Below, piece by piece: positions 7,924 through 16,837 of a DNA stretch of 39,836 nt. The notes beneath the pieces are model-generated. The model had not been told where the DNA came from. It did not search any database and saw only the letters and a program-made list of their open reading frames with translations. Position 1 is the first letter of the stretch, and each line of letters starts with the position of its first letter. This DNA comes from a bacterium (GTDB lineage Bacteria; Blakebacterota; Blakebacteria; Blakebacterales; Blakebacteraceae), in the NCBI GenBank assembly GCA_025774615.1, contig JALGVQ010000010.1, forward strand, positions 1 through 39,836, read 5' to 3'. The position numbers were made by a program, and so were the translations under genes.

Positions 7924-9477
7924 ATGGATGTCCTGAGATACCGGGACACCCGGGGACTCGACCGGACCCGACCGGCGTACACAGACGTCATTCTCAAGGG
8001 AATCTCCGAAGGCGGCGGACTCTACGTTCCTGAGGCGCTGCCTTCGCTCTCTCTCGAAGAGATCCTCTCTTTCAGCGCGCTCCCCTATCCCGCCAGAGCC
8101 GCGAGACTGCTCTCCCTTTTTCGGCCGGATATTCCCCCTGGACCGATCGAAGATATCTCCCTGTCGGCCTACGCCGATCAGTTCGATGATCCCGCGGTCG
8201 CACCGCTCCGGGAGGCGCAACCCGGCCTCTTCCTGCTCGAACTGTGGCACGGGCCGACGGCGGCCTTCAAGGATATGGCACTGCAATGCCTCCCCCTGCT
8301 GATCTCCGAGGCGATAATCAGGCGGCAGGATGCAGAAGAACCGGTGGATGACCTGCTTATCCTGGTGGCAACATCAGGTGATACCGGATCCGCGGCACTC
8401 TCCGGATTCGCGGATATCTCCTGCTGTCGGGTAGCTGTGTTCTACCCGGAGGGGGGGATTTCGGAAACCCAGCTGCGGCAGATGATGGCCTTGCGGGGAG
8501 AGAATGGAACCGTTGTCGGTGTGCGAGGTTCGTTCGATGACTGCCAGAATACAGTCAAATCACTATTCAGGGATACGGCATGGAACTGTGACCTCCACGA
8601 GCATCATCATCTCCGGCTCGCTTCGGCCAACTCGATCAACTGGGGAAGGATCCCGCCCCAGATCGCCTCATATGTGAGCGCCTATGCCGATCTCGTTTCG
8701 ATGGAGGGTGTGGTACCGGGTCAGGAGATCGACATATGCATACCAACGGGCAACTTCGGCAACGCACTCGCTGCGTGGTATGCCAAACGGATCGGCGTGC
8801 CGATCGACAGGATCATCTGCGCCAGCAATGAGAATGATGTCCTCCCAGACTTCCTTCGCACCGGACTCTGGGATCTCAGAGAGAGGGACCTGATACCGAC
8901 TCCCTCCCCCTCGATGGACATCCTCATATCGAGCAACCTCGAGCGGCTCCTTTTCGAGGTTGCTGGTGATGCCGCCGTGGTTCGGGGATGGATGGAAGAG
9001 CTGGCCGCCAGTTCCCGATTCGAGGCAGACGAGGCGACCATGGAAACGATCAAAAGCGAGTTCACCGGTCACCGGGTCGGGAACGATGAATCCCTGGAAG
9101 CGATCCGGCGAATGCATGAGGAGACCGGATACCTCCTGGACCCGCATACCGCGGTCGCGTGGGAAGTCGCCACCCGGACAATGGGGAAGAATTCCACGAT
9201 CGTTGTTTCAACCGCGCACTGGTCCAAATTCGGGGAGAATGTGTATCGGGCCCTCGTCGGTATCCCCTTTACGGATCCTCTTCCCTCTGACATGGCCGCC
9301 CTTCCCTCCTCTACTCTCCTGCAGGAGGTCATGCGGCTGGCTCCCGGTCAGCCGCTGCCGCGTGCCATCAGCAGGCTCGATCTTTCAGCCGACCTGTCAG
9401 AGCGGCTCATCGAAGCCAACCCGGATGCAGCTGAAGAGGCGCTCATGAGCTGGCTTGATCAACGCTCACTGTCATGA
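7924..9477 (+). CDS. thrC: Threonine synthase
   Basis: This PLP enzyme converts O-phospho-L-homoserine to L-threonine, the last step of threonine synthesis, in the cytoplasm. At 517 residues it belongs to the long ThrC class found in E. coli and fungi. The N-terminal domain has the family phrase SEGGGLYVPE. The PLP lysine is Lys116 in HGPTAAFKDMALQ, followed by the phosphate-binding ATSGDTGSAA loop. Other family segments are YPEGGIS, SANSINWGRI, PTGNFGNA and LDPHTAVAW. GGAGGG lies about 12 bases before the ATG. The gene follows the barrel gene by 40 bases but has no obvious functional link to it. No hom or thrB is in the window. Confidence 0.96.
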   Translation: MDVLRYRDTRGLDRTRPAYTDVILKGISEGGGLYVPEALPSLSLEEILSFSALPYPARAARLLSLFRPDIPPGPIEDISLSAYADQFDDPAVAPLREAQPGLFLLELWHGPTAAFKDMALQCLPLLISEAIIRRQDAEEPVDDLLILVATSGDTGSAALSGFADISCCRVAVFYPEGGISETQLRQMMALRGENGTVVGVRGSFDDCQNTVKSLFRDTAWNCDLHEHHHLRLASANSINWGRIPPQIASYVSAYADLVSMEGVVPGQEIDICIPTGNFGNALAAWYAKRIGVPIDRIICASNENDVLPDFLRTGLWDLRERDLIPTPSPSMDILISSNLERLLFEVAGDAAVVRGWMEELAASSRFEADEATMETIKSEFTGHRVGNDESLEAIRRMHEETGYLLDPHTAVAWEVATRTMGKNSTIVVSTAHWSKFGENVYRALVGIPFTDPLPSDMAALPSSTLLQEVMRLAPGQPLPRAISRLDLSADLSERLIEANPDAAEEALMSWLDQRSLS

Positions 9478-9592
9478 CGCGTTTGCCGGCATGGTTGCGA
9501 GAGGCGCCGGAACACGATAGGTTGCACCGGTCCCTGACGCTCCACAGGCAGGGAGATACAGGGCATCATTCTCTGGAGGGCTGAGAAGCAAG

Positions 9593-10654
9593 ATGACGGG
9601 TAACACCAGGATAGAGAGCCTCGGGGTCTATATACCACAGACAGTGGTCACCACCGCCGAGCTGCTCGACAGCTGTAAACACCGGCCCCGTCTCGACCTT
9701 GAACGCATCACCGGCATTCGTGAGCGACGCGTGGCCGAAGGGGAGCACGCGGTCGATCTCGGCATCAAGGCGGCTGAACGCGCGCTCGACATGTCCCGTT
9801 ACAACGCCGCCGACCTCGGGATGGTCATCTGTACCAGCATCTCCAAATACAACAGGGATCAGGCAGTCGATTTCGAACCAGCGACCAGTGTCTCCATCAG
9901 ACGCGCCATCGGCGCTTCAAATGCCATCAATTTCGACATCGTCAACGCCTGTGCCGGCATGTTCAACGGTATCCTGGTGATGGAGAGTTTCCTTCGAAGC
10001 GGGGCCATCACATGCGGAATGGTGGTGAGTGGTGAGCACAACTGGCCGCTGACCAACAGCGCAACACGAGAGATACGCCACACATTCGACCATCAACTCG
10101 CCTCACTCACGCTCGGCGACGCGGGAGCGGCATTGATCCTCGACCGAACCGATGATGACAGGTACGGCTTCCACTACCTGGAGATGGTGACAGGAGCGAA
10201 ACATAACCAGTACTGCTACTCGATCCCCTCACAGCGCGGTCCAGGCGGCATCCTGGTCACGAACGCGGTCGGGCTGCAGCGGAAGGGAGCCGAACACTTC
10301 CCCCAGTATCTGAAGAAGGCTGTCGAGCGCAGCGGATGGAGCCTTGATGAGGTCGATTTCGGTATCGCCCACCAGGCCTCGGTTCGCGTGGTCAAGCGGG
10401 GTGTCAAGGAAGTCTCGAAATTCATCGGTGAGAAGGTTCCACACGACTATCTCTACAACTGCGATGTCTACGGCAATACCACAACGACGAGTCATTCCGT
10501 CGTTCTTGACGAATTCATGCGCAACGGGACGATCAACCGCGACCACAAGATCCTCTTTGTAAGCGGTGCATCCGGCATCGTCATCACCCATGCCACGTAC
10601 ACCATGGATGACCTGCCTGAGCGTTACCGCGCGCACCATGGTGGAGAGGAGTGA
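9593..10654 (+). CDS. Ketoacyl-ACP synthase III family protein, catalytically intact
   Basis: A thiolase-fold condensing enzyme of the FabH/KASIII type. These join an acyl-CoA or acyl-ACP starter to a malonyl extender, or make related C-C or ester bonds. The catalytic triad is visible: Cys120 in NACAGM, His260 in IAHQAS and Asn295 in VYGNTTTTS. The length of 353 residues is slightly over FabH (~320). It may not be housekeeping FabH, because no fatty-acid genes (acpP, fabD, fabG cluster) are near and because it is tightly paired with the following KASIII-like gene. GGAGGG lies 12 bases before ATG 9593. The 115-base gap upstream contains no promoter that I can defend. A role in a secondary metabolite or special lipid is inferred from the pairing. 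Confidence 0.88.
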   Translation: MTGNTRIESLGVYIPQTVVTTAELLDSCKHRPRLDLERITGIRERRVAEGEHAVDLGIKAAERALDMSRYNAADLGMVICTSISKYNRDQAVDFEPATSVSIRRAIGASNAINFDIVNACAGMFNGILVMESFLRSGAITCGMVVSGEHNWPLTNSATREIRHTFDHQLASLTLGDAGAALILDRTDDDRYGFHYLEMVTGAKHNQYCYSIPSQRGPGGILVTNAVGLQRKGAEHFPQYLKKAVERSGWSLDEVDFGIAHQASVRVVKRGVKEVSKFIGEKVPHDYLYNCDVYGNTTTTSHSVVLDEFMRNGTINRDHKILFVSGASGIVITHATYTMDDLPERYRAHHGGEE

Positions 10655-10657
10655 TCG

Positions 10658-11539
10658 ATGCTGCGCAGCCGTATTGAGAGCATCGGTGTCAGTCTGCCCC
10701 GGAACGGACCGTGGAAGCCGGGATCACTCGCCCATGCAACAAAGGCCGGCTCACAGTGCCTCGGCTCTTCCTGCTATCTCCCGATCGATGTTGAGGTGCT
10801 GATCAATGCCGGTGTTCACCGTGACCGCCACTACGCTGAACCGGCCTTCGCCAGCTATATCCAGAAGAAGCTGGCCATCAATGTCGAGTTCCAGAGACGC
10901 CAGACGGCCTCGTTCGATCTGCAGAACGGCGGTTGCGGGATGCTCAACGCCCTGCATGTTCTGACCACCATGATGCAGAGCGGAGCCATCCGGACAGGCA
11001 TGGCCATCGCCAGTGAGGTCAATACCGACCGGACTCCCGATCCTGACTCATCCATCATCGCCAGCGGCGCGGCCATCATGCTCGACATCTCGCCATCCTC
11101 GGATCGGGGCTTCGGGACCTTCGTATTCAGGACCTACGATGAACACATCGATCTCTCCCGTTCGATGGTGGATCTGAGCGTTGAGAAGGGACATCTCCTC
11201 ATTCATCGGGACAAGGATCTCGATCAGACCTGTCTCTCCCTGCTGCCGGAGGTTTGGGAGGAACTGCTCGACAGCGAACAGGTGAAGCGGGAGGAAATCG
11301 ACCTGCTCATCCCCTCCCAGATATCGGCACGATTCCTCGCGGGACTCCCTGATGCCCTTGGTCTGCCGCCTGAAAAGATCGTGGATGTCTTCCAGCAATA
11401 TGGTGATACGCTGACCACCTCCCCGGTACTCGCGCTGCACCACGCGCAGCGCCAGGGCCGTGTCGAGCCGGGTACCAGGATCGCGTTCCTGGCCGTTGGC
11501 TCGGGTATCACCTTCGGCGCCGCCATCTACGATTTCTGA
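10658..11539 (+). CDS. KASIII-like protein lacking the catalytic triad
   Basis: A shorter paralogue (293 residues) of the preceding gene; both begin with RIES[LI]GV and align through the core. The catalytic positions are all altered. The Cys of NACAGM is Gly92 in NGGCGM (a Cys sits one residue later), His becomes Ser220 (IPSQIS) and Asn becomes Asp250 (QYGDTLTTS). The thiolase fold otherwise looks preserved, including the C-terminal GSGITFGAAIYDF. It starts 3 bases after the preceding stop, with AGGAGTGATC spanning the junction, so the two are made together. The likeliest reading is a non-catalytic partner in a heterodimer, comparable to PqsB with PqsC in Pseudomonas. An enzyme with rearranged chemistry using Cys93 is possible. 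Confidence 0.8.
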   Translation: MLRSRIESIGVSLPRNGPWKPGSLAHATKAGSQCLGSSCYLPIDVEVLINAGVHRDRHYAEPAFASYIQKKLAINVEFQRRQTASFDLQNGGCGMLNALHVLTTMMQSGAIRTGMAIASEVNTDRTPDPDSSIIASGAAIMLDISPSSDRGFGTFVFRTYDEHIDLSRSMVDLSVEKGHLLIHRDKDLDQTCLSLLPEVWEELLDSEQVKREEIDLLIPSQISARFLAGLPDALGLPPEKIVDVFQQYGDTLTTSPVLALHHAQRQGRVEPGTRIAFLAVGSGITFGAAIYDF

Positions 11540-11626
11540 TCTCCTGCCCGGCAGGGCCCCCTGCCCGATTGCCTCAGACCGCGCCACCCGATACGATGGT
11601 TCCATACCTTCAGACGGGGAGCTGAG

Positions 11627-13147
11627 ATGATGGCCGGAATTCGCAGGCGTGATTTTCTGGGAAGAGCCGCAACGGGAGCTGCCGCAGTTGCCCTGCCGGG
11701 ACTCTTCACATCACTTCAGGGCTGTTCCGGTCAGGCAGGACGCCGTCCCAACTTCGTCTTCATCCTCATCGACGATATGGGATGGACCGATCTCGGCTCT
11801 TACGGCAGTGACCTGTATGAAACCCCCAACATCGACCGGCTCGCCTCACAGGGAATGCGGTTCACCGACGCCTACGCCGCCTGCGCGGTATGCTCCCCTA
11901 CCCGCGCCAGTATCATGACCGGCAAGTATCCGGCCCGGCTCGACATCACCGACTGGATCGGCGGTGGTCAGAAAGGCATGCTCCTCCCGGCCGAGTACGA
12001 GCACCAGCTGCCGCTCGAAGAGGTCACGATCGCCGAAGCTCTGGGGGAGGCCGGCTACACAACCGGATACATCGGGAAATGGCACCTGGGGGATGAGGGC
12101 TTTCACCCGGAGGACCAGGGATTCGGGATGAACATCGGTGGTCATGACGCCGGTCAACCTTCATCGTACTTCTGGCCTTACCGCCGGAATCCCGACACCG
12201 ATTCATACCATGATGTGCCCGATCTGAAAGAGGGAAATGAGGGAGAGTACCTGACCGACCGGCTCACCGATGAGGCTGTCAGGTTCATCGAGGAGAACCG
12301 GGATCGCCCCTTCCTCCTCTACCTCGCTCATTATGCTGTTCACACCCCCATCCAGTCGAGGCCGGAACTGACCGAGAAGTACCGGGAGAAGATAGAGGGG
12401 AGGTCGCGGCCGGATGGACCCGACCACCGGACCGAGCATGGCGGATGGGGCATCACCAATCTGCGGCAGGACGATCCTGTCTATGCCGGCATGGTGCAGA
12501 GCGTGGATGAGAGTGTCGGTCGGCTGATGGATGCACTTGAGGAGATCGGAGAGTCTGAGAATACGATAATCATATTCATGTCCGATAATGGCGGATTGAC
12601 GACCTACGCCCGCAGCGCCGGCGCTCCGACCGCCGTACTTCCCCTGCGAGCAGGCAAAGGCTGGTACTACGAGGGTGGTATCCGGGAACCGATGATCATC
12701 AGATGGCCCGAAACGGTTAAGGCGGGCAGTGTCTGTCACGAACCGGTGATCAGCACCGACTTCTACCCCACCATGCTGGAGATGGCGGGACTCCCGCCGA
12801 GGCCCGACCAGCACCGGGACGGCCTCACACTCACGCCCCTCCTCAATGAGACAGGGGGGCTCGACAGGGAAGCGCTCTACTGGCACTCCCCGCACTACCA
12901 CGGCTCCGGCAACCGACCGGGGGGCGCCATGCGGGCTGGACGGTGGAAGCTGATCGAATGGTTCGAAGATGGGAATCTTGAACTGTATAACCTGAATGAG
13001 GACATCTCGGAAGAACATGACCTGGCAGCCGAGTTGCCAGAAAGAGCTGAAGAGATGCGAGCGATGCTCGCGGCGTGGCGCGTCGAGATGGACGCGAAGA
13101 TGCCCCGGCCGAACCCGGATTACGTTCCACAAGGAGACACCTCATAA
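11627..13147 (+). CDS. Sulfatase (type I, formylglycine-dependent), Tat-exported lipoprotein
   Basis: An arylsulfatase-A-family enzyme that removes sulfate esters from sugars or other organics. The maturation motif is Cys89-Ser-Pro-Thr-Arg (CSPTRAS), where Cys is converted to formylglycine. Metal ligands include Asp49-Asp50 (ILIDDMGW) and the later MSDNGG. GKWHLG and HYAVHTP are further family segments. The N-terminus has a twin-arginine signal (RRDFLG) and a possible lipobox ending at Cys33, so it is folded before export and probably membrane-anchored. At 506 residues it is complete. ATG 11627 follows GGGGAG. No formylglycine-generating enzyme and no polysaccharide-utilisation genes sit beside it, so the substrate stays open; glycosaminoglycan or algal sulfates are typical for the family. 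Confidence 0.93.
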   Translation: MMAGIRRRDFLGRAATGAAAVALPGLFTSLQGCSGQAGRRPNFVFILIDDMGWTDLGSYGSDLYETPNIDRLASQGMRFTDAYAACAVCSPTRASIMTGKYPARLDITDWIGGGQKGMLLPAEYEHQLPLEEVTIAEALGEAGYTTGYIGKWHLGDEGFHPEDQGFGMNIGGHDAGQPSSYFWPYRRNPDTDSYHDVPDLKEGNEGEYLTDRLTDEAVRFIEENRDRPFLLYLAHYAVHTPIQSRPELTEKYREKIEGRSRPDGPDHRTEHGGWGITNLRQDDPVYAGMVQSVDESVGRLMDALEEIGESENTIIIFMSDNGGLTTYARSAGAPTAVLPLRAGKGWYYEGGIREPMIIRWPETVKAGSVCHEPVISTDFYPTMLEMAGLPPRPDQHRDGLTLTPLLNETGGLDREALYWHSPHYHGSGNRPGGAMRAGRWKLIEWFEDGNLELYNLNEDISEEHDLAAELPERAEEMRAMLAAWRVEMDAKMPRPNPDYVPQGDTS

Positions 13148-13266
13148 ACGGGATCAGTTCGAGGAGATCGTGAGGTCACCAATCCGATTTGATGAATCTG
13201 TCAGGGGTAATGAACGTAATAAACATGAGTCGATCACACGTACGAACTGAACCAATGGGGAGAACG

Positions 13267-14779
13267 ATGAACCTTCGCCGTCTGCTTATTCTGCCGATCA
13301 TCCTGGTCATGACCTGTTCGATATCCGCGCCTGCGACCGTGGCCGGACAGCAGGATGCCCTCGCCTCCATCACCGCGGAGGAACTCCGCACTCACCTGAC
13401 CTTCATCGCATCCGATGAGATGATGGGTCGCGACACTCCATCACCGCAGCTGAAACTCGCCGCGCGCTATCTGGCGACCATGGTGGAAAGCTACGGCTGG
13501 AAACCGATCATGCCCGACGGCTCCTTCCTGCAGACGATTGCTCTCGAAACTGTCTCCCCTTCAACCAGCGGGACACAACTGACGGCAGGCGGGAAGACGT
13601 TCCGGTTCCCCGATGACTTCGGGGGACGTCTGAGTGAGGGTACGACCACAGGTGAGATGGTCTTCCTCGGTCTGGGACTGGAGCAACCCGATAGCGGCTG
13701 GGACGACTACGCCGGCATCGACGTATCCGGGAAGATAGTCGTGATCCTGAGCGCGCCTGCTGAGGTTCCGGAGGACTTCCCCGTAGCTCAGCGCCGGCTC
13801 AGATCCAACACCTTCCTCCCTTTCCAGAAGGGAGCCAGCGCGGTCATCGCAGTGGTGAACGCCGATGATGAGCAGAGAATGGCAGAAAACGGCGAGTCGC
13901 ATGGGTTCCCGTGTCACGATCCAGGTCAGGCACCATGTCGCGGCGTCTCTCCTCGGTGTGAGCGAATCCGCTGTCGGTGCCATGTTCGCTTCGCTCAAGC
14001 GTGGTGAGCGTGTTCCGAGCCGTGCTCTCTCAGGTGCGCAGGCAGAGATCACCGTGGCCATGGATCGGGGAGAGGAACACACCCAGAACGTGGTGGCGTA
14101 CCTCGAAGGTACCGACCCGGTGTTGAAGAACGAGTATGTTCTCTTTGGCTGTCACTATGATCACGTCGGCTTCCGGAACGGTCAGGTATACAACGGCGCT
14201 GACGATGACGGATCAGGGACGGTGGCGATGCTGGAGATCGCCCAGGCAATGATGATCCAGCGGCCGAAGAGGTCGGTCATCCTGGTATGGCATACCGGCG
14301 AAGAGAAGGGACTCCGGGGAGCGGGCTATTTCGTCGATAACTCTCCGGTGCCGCTCGAGAGCATCAGCGCCCAGCTCCAGATGGACATGCTCTCCCGGAA
14401 CGACCCGGAGAGCATTTACATAATCGGCTCGCACTTCCTCAGTTCGGAGATGGACGCCATCGATCGGCAGGTTGCCGACAGACTCGGCATCATCAGGGTC
14501 GATGATGAGTACAACGATCCTGACCGGCGGGACAACTACTTCCGGCAGAGCGACCACCACGCCTACCACCAGGTCGGCATACCGGTGACCTTCTTCTTCA
14601 CCGGGGTGCACGATGACCTGCATCAACCGACCGACGATGTCGAGAACTGCGACTTCGACAAGATGGAGCGCGCAGCGAAATTCATCTACGCGGTCGGATT
14701 GGAAGTGGGGAACTACCCTCACCTGCTCCGCCTCGACCGGGATCCGGAAGTGACTCAGCGCGGCAAGGGGGGCGGTTGA
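13267..14779 (+). pseudogene. M28 family metallopeptidase with PA domain, split by a +1 frameshift
   Basis: An exported zinc aminopeptidase of family M28. The first part (to about 13886) has a signal peptide (MNLRRLLILPIILVM, cut near TVAG), the LRTHLTFIASDEMMGRDT segment and a PA-domain region (VSGKIVVILSAPAE). Homology then continues in the next frame (from about 13887) through RVTIQVRHHVAAS to the catalytic domain. Metal ligands are all present there: GCHYDH, NGADDDGSGT, HTGEEKG, MDML and LHQPTDD. The shift lies at or near AAAA 13886-13889: removing one A restores a single frame of 503 residues. This may be real decay, a phase-variable tract or a sequencing error. Start ATG 13267 has GGGGAG 5 bases upstream. 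If translated as is, the first product would be a truncated, inactive protein of about 246 residues. Confidence 0.8.
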
Positions 14780-14837
14780 TCCTACCCCATCCCATCCCTT
14801 TCCGGTAATCCGGACTTCGTGCGCGTCACGTATTGTG

Positions 14838-14843
14838 TATAAT
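14838..14843 (+). promoter_or_regulatory. Putative -10 box upstream of the hybrid histidine kinase
   Basis: A perfect TATAAT lies in the gap between the M28 gene and the kinase. No good -35 hexamer is found 16-18 bases upstream (CTTCGT or TTCGTG). It is flanked by TGTG and CACA arms, which form a small dyad centred on the box that could be an operator. Transcription from it would start near 14850. This would leave the GTG at 14855 almost leaderless and favours the GTG at 14882. Confidence 0.45.
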
Positions 14844-14881
14844 TCACAGAGTGTGTGACGCGCCGCGGAAAGGCCGGAGCA

Positions 14882-16822
14882 GTGACCGGAAGAACACCAG
14901 AGGAACAGAATCCCACAGTCGCCAGGATCGACATTGAGAGCGGGGTACTTCCTCTATTCGATCTCCTTCCCGACGCGATTGCCATCCTCGATAGTGACGC
15001 TGTCATCACCCGCGTGAACCGGTCGTTCACCGAACTCTTCGGATACAGTGCAGATGAGATCAGGGGGCGATCGATCGAGATCGCTGTTCCTGATGATCTG
15101 CTGGAGGAGTATTTCAGCCATAAACAGAACGTTCTGAAGGGCGACAGGATCGGCCGTGAAACGCTACGGGTCGCCAGAGACGGCACCCTGATCGATGTAG
15201 TGGTACGCGGTCTGCCGATAGAACTGGGTGACGGCACAAGGATGATACTGGTGATCTATACCGACATCCGGAAACGGAAAGAGGCAGAACGCAACCTCCT
15301 GGAAGAGCGGGATCGCGCCCAGCGATATCTCGATACTGCCGCAGTGATGCTGCTCGCCCTCGACAGTGATGGAATGATCACCCTCATCAACAAGAAGGGG
15401 TGCGAGATACTCGGCTGTCCGGAGGATGAGATCCTCGGAAAGAACTGGTTCAGCAGATTCCTTCCTGAAGAGGAGAAGGAGCAGGTAAAGGGATTCCACA
15501 AGGCAATGATCTCTGGCGAGAGAGAACTCGTTCACCATTACAATAACAAGGTGATCACAAGTAGTGGAGATGAACGAAGGATATCGTGGCACAACACGTA
15601 TTTCCGCGACGAATCAGGAACAATCATTGGAAGCCTTTCATCAGGTGAGGATATCACCGAGAAGGAGCTGCTCGAGAAGCAGCTCATGGATGCCCGCACA
15701 ATCGAATCTGCAGGTCGACTAGCGGGCGCGGTGGCACACGACTTCAACAATCTCCTCACGGTCATCAGCGGCACAGCCGAGATACTCTCCCTGACGGGAG
15801 ACCTTGCAGAAGGCTCCCAGGTATCTGACCGTCTCAACCGGATCAAGGAAGCGGCCGGAAAGGCAGCGGTCCTGATCGACAAATTGACTTCGTACGGAAG
15901 ACAGCAACTCCTGCGTGCCACGATCTTCGATCTGAACGAAACGGTTGCGGGGTTGGAAAAGCTGCTCCGCCAGACTCTCCGGGAGGATGTCGAGATCACC
16001 TCCTCCCTCGCCGACACCCCGGCGATGATCGAAGTCGATCCCACCCACATGGAGCGGGTGATCCTCGATCTGGCCATTAACGCCGGCGAATCGATGCCGT
16101 CGGGAGGCACCCTCACCATATCTGTCGATTTCATCGAACTCGATCGCGAACGGATAACCTCGGAACACCTCATACTCGAGCCTGACAGGTATGTTCTGCT
16201 CTCCCTGACCGATACCGGGGCACCTCTCTCTGAAGAGGACCTCTCTCTGATCTTCGAACCCCGGCTCTCTTCCCGGGAGGTCGGCAGAACAAGTGGCTAC
16301 ATCCTTCCCAGTGTGTTCGGGTATGTGAAACAGAGTGGCGGGGACATGTCAGTATCGAGTGGGCCAGCCGGAACGACGTTCCGCATCTATTTCATTGCGC
16401 AGAGGGTAATGGTCGAACCGGCCGCTCCCGATAAGGAGAAGACCGCGACCGGCACTGCAGGCGGAACCATCCTTGTGGTGGATGATGATCCTGAAATCAG
16501 GGATATGATAGCGACCATCCTTGTTGCCCTCGGCTACCAGGTGCTCGCGGCCGACAACGGCCAGGCGGCACTGGAGATCATCGATTCTGAACCTGTCCAC
16601 CTGCTGATCACCGATACCATCATGCCGGGGATGGGAGGAGTGGAACTGGTCAGACAGATCGCAAAACAGGGCCAGCCGGTGAACACCATCTTCGTTTCAG
16701 GTTATCCGGGCCAAGAGATCATTGAGCGGGAAGGTCTTGACCCCGACTCGGTTTTCCTTCAGAAACCATTCACGGTATCCGCTCTGACAGAGCTGGTTCA
16801 GCAGTTCCTGCAGGTTACCTGA
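14882..16822 (+). CDS. PAS-PAS hybrid histidine kinase with receiver domain, degenerate ATP lid
   Basis: A soluble (no membrane segments) two-component hybrid. Order: PAS (about 15-130), PAS with PAC-type end (about 150-265), dimerisation/H-box with phospho-His286 (AGAVAHDFNNLLT), ATPase domain (about 380-500), and receiver (about 525-645) with phospho-acceptor Asp578 (ITDTIMPGMGG), acidic pair VVDDDPE and Lys in FLQKPF. The N-box Asn400 is present (AINAGESMPSGG). G1 reads DTGAPL instead of DTGxGM, the F-box reads FEPRLSS instead of FEPFFTT, and the G2 GTGLGL element is replaced by TSGYIL. ATP binding may therefore be weak or lost. GTG 14882 has GGAAAGG 8 bases upstream; GTG 14855 is an alternative adding 9 residues. 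No partner regulator is adjacent, so the signal and output are unknown. Confidence 0.85.
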   Translation: MTGRTPEEQNPTVARIDIESGVLPLFDLLPDAIAILDSDAVITRVNRSFTELFGYSADEIRGRSIEIAVPDDLLEEYFSHKQNVLKGDRIGRETLRVARDGTLIDVVVRGLPIELGDGTRMILVIYTDIRKRKEAERNLLEERDRAQRYLDTAAVMLLALDSDGMITLINKKGCEILGCPEDEILGKNWFSRFLPEEEKEQVKGFHKAMISGERELVHHYNNKVITSSGDERRISWHNTYFRDESGTIIGSLSSGEDITEKELLEKQLMDARTIESAGRLAGAVAHDFNNLLTVISGTAEILSLTGDLAEGSQVSDRLNRIKEAAGKAAVLIDKLTSYGRQQLLRATIFDLNETVAGLEKLLRQTLREDVEITSSLADTPAMIEVDPTHMERVILDLAINAGESMPSGGTLTISVDFIELDRERITSEHLILEPDRYVLLSLTDTGAPLSEEDLSLIFEPRLSSREVGRTSGYILPSVFGYVKQSGGDMSVSSGPAGTTFRIYFIAQRVMVEPAAPDKEKTATGTAGGTILVVDDDPEIRDMIATILVALGYQVLAADNGQAALEIIDSEPVHLLITDTIMPGMGGVELVRQIAKQGQPVNTIFVSGYPGQEIIEREGLDPDSVFLQKPFTVSALTELVQQFLQVT

Positions 16823-16837
16823 TCCCCCCCTTGACGA

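Noticed and set aside
6549-7997. Long minus-strand open frame of 482 codons opposite the barrel gene
   Set aside because: It is antisense to a protein with a clear signal peptide and barrel pattern, and its product is Asp/His/Arg-rich with no domain; a composition shadow.
11540-11570. GC-rich repeats CCTGCC/GGCAGG after the second KASIII gene as a terminator
   Set aside because: The stem is only 6 bp, two alternative pairings compete, and no T run follows.
12203-13132. 309-codon minus-strand open frame inside the sulfatase gene
   Set aside because: The sulfatase is fully conserved on the plus strand; the antisense product has no recognisable domain.
13189-13266. In-frame TTG 13189 and ATG 13192 as start of the M28 gene, with TAATAA as a -10
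   Set aside because: These starts would bury the signal peptide; GGGGAG plus ATG 13267 fits better. TAATAA has no -35 at a usable distance.
14801-14814. TCCGG-TAAT-CCGGA hairpin after the M28 gene as a terminator
   Set aside because: The stem is 5 bp with no T run; expected by chance in this base composition.
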